NCBI GenBank assembly: GCA_964017145.1
Contig: OZ024841.1
Span: forward strand, 3,100,001-3,164,000
Length of the DNA: 64,000 bases
Origin: Agrocybe praecox
Lineage: Eukaryota > Basidiomycota > Agaricomycetes > Agaricales > Agrocybaceae
Reading direction: 5' to 3'
How positions within the stretch are numbered: position 1 is the first letter of the stretch; every line of letters starts with the position of its first letter. Positions 56,433-64,000 of this stretch are shown piece by piece. A program made the position numbers and the translations under genes. The notes beneath the pieces were generated by a model. It had not been told where the DNA came from. It saw nothing but the letters and a program-made list of their open reading frames with translations, and ran no database searches.

Positions 56433-58730
56433 GTTTGAGAAACAACTTGTGGGGCAGGATAAAGAACAGGGTCAAGGTCAACGGCAATCGTCGTCCTTAA
56501 CTGCCTCACGGTGAATGGTATTGCCGACCACACGTGCGCAGTTTCCACGCTTAAATTTGTCGAACGCGTGTTATTATTAGTCGTTCTAATTTAGTATATG
56601 TAAGTACGACATAAAAACATATCTCCACCTCCGTCCTTCCATCGAGTCCAGTTTTGTCGGTTTATGTGCATATAGTATATGCTACGTCTTCTCCAAAGGC
56701 ACATCAATATCGGGAATCCTATTGCGATGTATCAACCGCAGGGCGTGAAGTGATTCATGACGTATAATATGCATGTTGGTTGATGAGGGGGCCGTACCAA
56801 CGGGGGAGGTATGATGCATGCTGGTTGATAAAGATGGGAGGCCGTTTAGGAGCAATAATGGTGATGCGAGGGGAAATACGAGACGGCCAAAACGAGGGAA
56901 CATGGAACCGAGCGGCAAATACTTGGACTTGAACGCTCGAAGAGAAGATACCAACATAGGTGACATGATCATAACCACAACTGGGCGGCGAGCGAGAAGG
57001 AGACAAAAGGCAAAAGACAAAAGGGCAAGGTACAACACGAGAGGTAAAAGATCGAACATTCGTGAGATATGAGACGAGACGACGACGCACATCTAGTTCT
57101 CCAGTCTGCTTCGCTCGAAGTTTATATACATATACGGACGAGTCAAAGAAAGAGGCACCACAAGAGAGGTATGACCTGATTCTTCGGGCGATGAAAAGGT
57201 AGAGAACAGGTAGAAGGATGACAGTCGATGGGAGGGCATAGACAGACAGACCAATCAGACTGAATGAAAATGGAACGGACACAGAAAAGATGGAATAATG
57301 AAGTGATAAAAACGAACGCAGTGATGGGCGAGCCGGAGGATATTAACTCATGTCGGTAGAATCATAACGCGCATAGCGAGAGGGGACTCGAATAAAACGA
57401 AGAAATGGAGACAAAATGGCACTTGATGGTGGGGGGAAAGAAGTTGCGTGATGAGGGATAAACGAGGAGGCAGAAAGGGAAGCAAATAAACTGGAAGGGA
57501 CGGGAATACAAGAGAGAGAAAGATAAGGCAGTGGAAAGAGAGATTATAGGGGGGCGGTAGACAGAACGAAAGCGGAAGGGACAGAACGAGGATGGGTACA
57601 TGTAAGAATGAAGATAAGGAGGGTAAACGCGAAGGAGAGGAAATGATGGACCTGTACATTAGCAAACAATATGTATCAAGTGACATGTGGGCTGGACCAC
57701 GAATTCTACGTATCGTCATGGTGATGAGCACATAGTTAAGTACGCACTGGAAAAAGAGATACGACGACGGAGCGAAAGAATCGGATGTGAATAGAGAAAA
57801 AAACCTGGGGAAATGAGAAGTAGAGAGGTAAAGAGACGAGCCACCGATTGGCGACTAGAAAAAATTAGAAAGTAGTAATTGAAATATTGAAGCTTGAAGG
57901 GGAGAAATGACGATCCATGAAAACAGCTTGAAGGAGCCACGACGGGTGAAGAAAAGATAAGTGCTTTCGGGCGCCCGAGAGGGATAAATCGAACTTGAAG
58001 TTGAAGTCGACAGGAAGAGGTGATCGAAGGAAATGAGTAAGGGGATATGCAGACCATAAAAAGGATACAAACCAGAGCGAGTAGGTCAGGAGCGTGCCAA
58101 CACAGAGCCCAGAGGAATAACGCGTATGAGAGACACCATACTCTCGGAAGACCAATAAGAGTGAAAAAAAAATAGGGCGAAAAAAGCACGATTCACGGCG
58201 GTAATGCACAGTAAAAGAGAAGACATACCCAGACCTCAGCGAAGAATGACCCCAACGAGCAACAAACGTTCAAGACACCAGATCTAGACCAGAGACCGGA
58301 GCACGCTTAGAGCCGGGTAAACGTTTACGGAAGCAAAGAGAATGTGAAGACGACACGCACAGAATAGCGTCGGAATCACCAAACGGTGATGAACAGGCCT
58401 CATACGACAAGCGGACGATATCGATGACTGACAATGGAAGGGCAAATATAAGTGGACGGGCCGACGGAAATTTGACACGAGTTTTGATCCGAACCCTAAC
58501 CCAATATGGCATCACGTATGTTCGTATCCGACCATAACCTTGTCTCTTTCCTTTTCCTCGACTCTTTTCTTCGATCTGAATATTACGCGTCAAGTTGCTG
58601 AATGGGCGAGTCATCGCAGAAGATTTATGAAAGCATCGGAGGACGTACACGAAACGCATAACAAAACGACACAAATGGACTTGGAGGGTATTGATGAGGG
58701 ATGGAGGACAAAGTGATATGGGAGTGTAAG
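56433..58730. repeat. Duplicated spacer between NACHT 4 and kinase pseudogene C
   Basis: It starts with the conserved NACHT promoter of about 140 bp (ggataaagaacagggtcaag; gtgcgcagtttccacg). Then follows purine-rich DNA matching 33655-37216, with the gatccgaaccctaaccc motif at 58487-58504 and 'gtgccaacacagagccc' at 58096 (also at 36480). No gene is supported. Confidence 0.55.
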
Positions 58731-61700
58731 TCCATGTCTGGTCCATCTCTATCACACCCAACGAACCACTTCGCTTGCAGTATTCCAATACTCTTCCTCA
58801 AACTATTGTCGGTTACCACTCACAAACTGGCGGTGGCGACGAGGACGACGCACAGGGAGGACACGCGCCATGCCAACTCCCCGACACAGAACCCACCAGC
58901 GTCTCCCAAGCTCATCCTATAGACGCCAACAACAACGCGCCACCGTTGCTTTCTCTCCGAACCAGCGGGATCACCAACAGAGCCAACCAGCGACCGCTCG
59001 AAGCAGCTCGGCGGGAACCCGAACGCAGCACTTGCCTAGGCACCCATACCGGACGTGTACGCGCACCCATGTGTCCTAGCTTGCGCGGCTGCTCATCCAC
59101 GCCGTACGATTCCCAAATTTGGGCGTATTTACTCCTGCAGACCAGTTCGGAGGGTTAAGTTCGGTCTGCAAAGTCAGTGGGGAGAGGAGGTCGCGTTGAA
59201 GTTGATCAGGGGGGGTAATGTGGACAGTACCGTTAGGATGAAGTTTTAAAGGTATGTTTTCTCACTCCTATCTTTTCCTTTCCTCGTGGATGGCTTATGG
59301 CCCATGATCTCAACGCTATCGTTCACATTTCTACTGCGAATAAATGTTTTTCAGTGCTTTCTCCCCTTTCTATCACATTTGGATCTTCATTTGCACTTCT
59401 TTTTTTTTTGGCGCCTGCATTCGTGGGGCGGTTGTCGCTCAATTAACAATAACTATATGTTTTCGTTTCTCTTTTCTATTCTGCACCGACCTGCGTTCTT
59501 GTGCCATCATTTTTACAGTTTTATCCTATTGACTAATCGTTCTTTTCAGTTGAAGAGGGTCGCGCATCAGCAACAGATCAGGCAGCAGGCCCAGGCAGCT
59601 CAAGCTGGCGGATAGGTGGCCTAACAGACAGGTGGTAGCGGCAGCGACAATGCGAACGTTGTGCCTACACCTTCTAGAATATAGAGTCACCGTCCGGAGG
59701 TGAAGAGCGAGAGGTCCGCGTCGTCCCACCGACCTTTACCATCGCCGTCGCAAGCCAAACCAGCACCACTGCACACACGCCCACTCGCAGCTGTTCGACC
59801 CAATAAGAATGCCTCTACGAGAGTTCTCCTTCGTCGCCCGCTACTGGCGTCGTCAGCGACCTATCCGTATCTCTCCTCACTTCTCCTCCACCTTCTGTCG
59901 TTTCCAAGCTGGCTGGTAATGAACCTCAGCCAGCTACACCACAAAATAGGAACACTTAGCCATACCACCCAAGTCGCATACGACTCAGAGCCAAAGGGAC
60001 GAAGGAGACAGCCGAGTGGGGGTAGGCCCAAGGAGTTTACTAGTCTCAGGAAGGAGGAGCATGAACAGTGCTACGGATGAGATAGGCCGTGCCTGGCTTT
60101 CCTGTGGTAGCAGCAGCAGCAGCAGTGCCACCGACAGCCCATCGTGCGCCTGCGGTTCCAAGTGACATTACCCCCAGCACCAGCACCAGCGTCTGTCTCG
60201 ATCCCTCTTGTCCAAATACCTGCGACGACGGCTCCGGTTGGTCCTGCCTCGCCGTATCTGCGGTTTCTGTTGGAGCAGACTCCAACTTCGTTGGTTGGTA
60301 AAGCCCAAGGAGCGAGTCACAAGAAGAGGAAGTTGAGCATCGATAGGATCGGCTTGGGGAAGATCTTCGGTGGGAAAGATGCTGGTGCCAACGCGAAGGA
60401 GGGCAGTGGAAGGCTGAGCATCAGTGCTACGTCATGTACTGCATCGGACGCGTCTCAGCCTGATTTTTCTATGGATCCTACGAACGACGGAGAGAAGAAG
60501 GGCAAGACGAAGGAGAAGAAGATAGAGGGAAAGGAGGGAAAGGGGTACAAGTGGGAGGAGGAACACCCTTAGCGTTATGTTGAGCCTCTCATCGGTCCAT
60601 TAGGAGGCGGTCTCAGAACCAGAAGACGCCCGTTAGTTCCCTGTATCCCGAGAGCATTACCATCGCCGTACCAGCTACAGTCAAAAACCCCAACGCCAGT
60701 ATACAACCATCAATATTTGCCCACCTCCTGCCATTCCCACCGGGTGTGGCGGCGCGTTCGACGTCTAGGAACGCAGAGCCTCGTTGCTTCAGCTGTTCAT
60801 GTGGTGGTTACCATTCCAACTTTGAGCGTTTCGTGCCCTGCACCTCCCACACCTGTTCGCAACAAGACGGCTGCTGCTGCTGTATCCACTATGGCCACCA
60901 CACTCGTTATATCTTCCATTGATTCTAGGTTCAGAAACAGCATCACAGCTGGCAGCAGGGACCGCGAACGTCAACAATAGACGTCGTCGTCGTCGTCGAG
61001 ACTCGAACAGGCTCGGTGCGATTTATGGGTCCACTTCATCTTCGTCTTTGCATGCACAGCAGCAGTCACAGCAGCAGAATGCTCTCCCACCTCGTCCTTA
61101 CGCTCAGCTGCGTATCTATCACGGTGCAGTGAATCAAATTCCAACGATGCCACCACCGGAGGTTATGACCCATGTCAGGAAGGTGGTTCAGAGCATGAGT
61201 GTCGAGGTGCAGTCCAACGGCGTCGATAAGTGCGGATTACGACTTCTCCATGCGTCTGGCACGTTCTGACCAATTGTCCAAAGTCGTGTCGAGTGTTCCT
61301 CTCACATCATCAGTAGCAGCGTCATCCCATGACCCCTCAAACACACTGGCATTCGATGATAAACATTCCGTTGTCGATGGCAAGCCTCTGCCCTCGACTG
61401 GTGGGTTTGTAGAATCTTCCAGCGTGGATCCTCTCGCACTGTTATGTCGCCTTGACAGGGGGCATTCCCTTTCACCACTGGCTCTGTCTATGCCGCGGTC
61501 AGACCGGCATATGGCGATCTATCGCAGGACGCTGGGGGTGAAGCTTGAAGTGCGGTTCAGCGTCGAGCTGACAAGGTTGGATAGGCCGAATGATACATAC
61601 AGCTTTGCTATGGAGGGTTCAAAGGACATTTGAGGAGTTATGGGTTTCTGTATGACGCGTTGAGGCAGTACGTGTTCTTTTTTTTCTTTGATATTTTTCT

Positions 61701-61932
61701 TTGATATTTTTCTTGTTTTTCTTGTTTTTTTCTTTTTCTTTCTTCTTCGTTCTTTTCGATCCGCGTTTGCTGCTGCTGTCGAGACCGAGTTCGTACGTCA
61801 ACACCATAACCACCTGGCATCTTCTCAATTTCCTTTTCTCGTGTTCTCACCTTTTATCTGGGCCGTCGAACATGCAAACTGATTATTTCCCCCTCTTACA
61901 GGCGTGCGGACCTTTCTGCTGCTCATGCCTAG
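58731..61932 (+). pseudogene. KIN4 kinase pseudogene C
   Basis: Starts at about codon 28 of the kinase. Exon 1 shows the same 14-bp loss after 'ctgcagacc' (about 59140) as pseudogene B. It also lacks most of the SKIEREIE segment before the intron donor. Exon 2 starts directly in the linker (LKRVAHQQQIRQQAQAAQAGG, 59548), so all of the kinase domain after exon 1 is gone. The linker continues with stops (for example within GGR/AQQTGG-like and RAQ-like stretches) and frameshifts; pieces such as GKIFGGKDAGANAKEGSG are clear. It keeps the most KA1 sequence of the three: RIYHGAVNQ...PPPEVMTHVRKVVQSM, then VRFSVELTRLDRPNDTYSF. The final exon and its TAG (61902-61932) are intact. Confidence 0.87.
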
Positions 61933-64000
61933 ATGGCGAACGAATGGAATATATATACCCAGGATGCCAAATTCTCTCATCCTCCAACATCATCTGTTTG
62001 TCGTCGTCGTCGTCTCCCTATTCACCTATGTCACCCATCTAGTACCTATGCCTATGCCCGTACCATGCCTACATAAACACACACGCATATTCACACTCAC
62101 ATTCATAAACTCCTGCAGCGTCAAACACGCACACATACACACACATTCAGCAATCGCCATACCTATCCTACCATTGTAACAAACACAGAGACCTGGGCGC
62201 GCTGCCACGTCACATTCCCTTCTGACTCATTCGTAATATCGGACTGTTTGACTCCTTGAGTATTCGATAACGTTGCCTCCGGGATTTAATCGACTTACGA
62301 AGGAATAGGGATCGGCGAAAAAAATTTAGCACGTCCCGGTCGGGCAAGGAGGAGGAGGATGGGGTGGAAGTAAAAGGAAAATATAAATATAAAGTCGTCG
62401 AAGCTGGGTGGGATACGGGATACGGGGCGGTGGATAGGATGGTTGGTGATTGCATCTGTGGTTGGGAAGCAGAGGAAGAAGAGCGAGTTTTTTTTTGTTT
62501 GTGAAAATGCCTTTTACGACGCGCTTCAAGTTGATCTCAGTACTTTCGATATCCGTGGCCGGATTTCTGTTTTCCAATATCTGTACTTCTGTATTTACGT
62601 TTCTTTCGCTTCGCTTCTCTTTCTCTTTTTATTTCCATGATAACTTTCTTGTGGACCTTACTGTCTGTTTTCAATTTCTTTTTCTTTTTCTCCCCTTCCT
62701 CTCCTCCAAAAGATTTATCCATGTCCGTACTGTAGTTCGGACTTTTCTTTTCTCGTTCTTTTTTCTTCCTTTTTCCTCTCTCTTGTATGTTCTATTTATT
62801 TCTTCTCGTGATATCCACCATATACCCGGGTGTCCAGGACGGCTTTCACGTTTTGTTTTCTCTTCTTGATACTTCTTTTACTTTCCATCATCGGCCTGGG
62901 TCAACCAATCCCCCATCATCATCGTCACCATCATCAATACAATACAATATCTTTCTGCATATGATATATAGCATAGGGGAGAGAGTCTTGTACATTAGTA
63001 AATAGGTACGTATCAAGCGATATGCAGAGTAGAACTGGCAAGAAAAACACCACAATGGAGCAAAACGATTGATGTGGATGCGGATGTACAAGAACGAGGT
63101 CTGGGGAGGAAAGCAAAAGGAACCGTGAATATGTGTGGACGGGAGAAGAGATACAAAGAGGAGAGGCGAATGGGAGAGAAATTAACGAGGAAGAGAAGGA
63201 AGATGACTCGCGAGTAAATTGACAAATGATAGGGGGAAAAAAGAGGTTGTTCCAATGAACGTGAGCCCACGGGTACCGCAAATGGGAAGGGACTGGTCGA
63301 GGTGAGTACAAGGAGCAAGAATATCCTGAGTGCGACAGCAGAGCGTCCGGGAGAACGTTGACCACAGACGGAGCGAGAACGACGAGTGGGGTGAACACAA
63401 AAGCAAAGGGCCAACGAAAAAACAAACAGGCGAGGCGAGACGCAGGGAGAACCTGATCCTACATTTACGTCTTTCGACGATCTCTCGATGTTATACAGAT
63501 CAAAGATGGGGATGGACAGGGAGAGCACAAAAAAGGAGATAAAATAAAGAAGGCAAACACTGTCACAGAACGGAGAGGGAGGGCAGTTATGTATGAAAGT
63601 ACGCAAGGGAGGGAGGGAGGGAGGCACGAGGCGGAGGGAAGGGAGTAGGGAAGGGACAATCAATGAATAGAGAAGCCAAGTCATGCATACGACGGCCAAC
63701 AGATGGGGCGTGAACAAAGAATACAAGTTGGCATCGAGAGACGGGGCGAGAGCCAGAGCAGAGTGAAGATGGATGGTGACAAAACGAACGCAGGGACAAG
63801 TGTGACGGAAGTGATGGCGGATGAGAGGAAATTAGTGGAAGGGAATCACGAACGCAACGGCAGGTGCTAATGATGAACGCCACAGCAGGTGCCAGTGAAC
63901 GGAGAAACTGAGGGAAGACGAAGACGACGAACAACGTACGCGAAAGACACACACTCAGGAGAGCAAAAAACGGTGAAAGAGTGGAGTTCACATGATGATG
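61933..64000. repeat. KIN4 3' flank copy and purine-rich repeat, to the right edge
   Basis: 61933-62965 matches the kinase 3' flank. 62970-64000 matches the block after pseudogene B (41760-43050), which shows that the duplicated unit extends at least 2 kb beyond the kinase stop. The minus-strand ORFs here are frame-broken relatives of the one at 42054-43205. No gene. Confidence 0.55.

Noticed and set aside
26838..61932. Kinase copies A, B and C as functional alternatively spliced genes
   Set aside because: Each has frameshifts and stops in several exons and lacks essential catalytic residues.

Overview
The window is nuclear DNA from a filamentous basidiomycete, most likely an agaricomycete. 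The signs are short GT-AG introns of about 55-70 nt with CTGAC-type branch sites, NACHT NTPases of the type expanded in mushrooms, a large KIN4/KA1 kinase, an RCC1-type Ran exchange factor, an F-box gene and a Ty3/gypsy chromovirus. I saw no rRNA, tRNA, CRISPR or bacterial operon. All calls come from reading the sequence; no database was searched.

Layout. 1-461 (-): F-box gene cut by the left edge. 910-2763 (+): protein with an integrase-type H2C2 zinc module but no transposon around it. 3158-3898 (-): a 190-aa gene that encodes essentially only a KA1 domain, paralogous to the C-terminus of the kinase further right. 5159-7720 (+): NACHT gene 1. 9360-14113 (-): intact 1424-aa KIN4-like kinase. 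16761-18405 (+): RCC1 family gene. From about 19.4 kb to the right edge is a repeat-rich segmental duplication array: NACHT 2 (22103-24694, -), kinase pseudogene A (26838-29645, +), NACHT 3 (30903-33507, -), kinase pseudogene B (37217-40500, +), a 1.56-kb CACTG-ended inverted-repeat element (43081-44644), a complete gypsy element (46225-53267), NACHT 4 (53840-56432, -) and kinase pseudogene C (58731-61932, +).

How it fits together. NACHT 1 and the intact kinase lie tail to tail. The same tail-to-tail pair, inverted, recurs as pseudogene A/NACHT 3 and, pushed apart by transposons, as pseudogene B/NACHT 4. Pseudogene C should be followed by another NACHT gene beyond the right edge. In every pair the NACHT gene stayed intact (four genes, 796-807 aa, the same four-exon structure), while every extra kinase copy lost its catalytic core. 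Pseudogenes B and C share the same 14-bp lesion in the ATP-binding loop. The result is a NACHT cluster littered with kinase relics plus one well-formed KA1-only paralog.

The gypsy element is complete and young: I found one difference between its 381-bp LTRs, a 5-bp target duplication, an exact 11-nt self-priming match of the Tf1/sushi type, a GGGTTTT -1 frameshift site at the gag stop, and an extra zinc-knuckle ORF after pol. A second, 825-bp inverted-repeat element sits in the promoter of NACHT 2; the matching promoters of NACHT 3 and 4 show the empty site.
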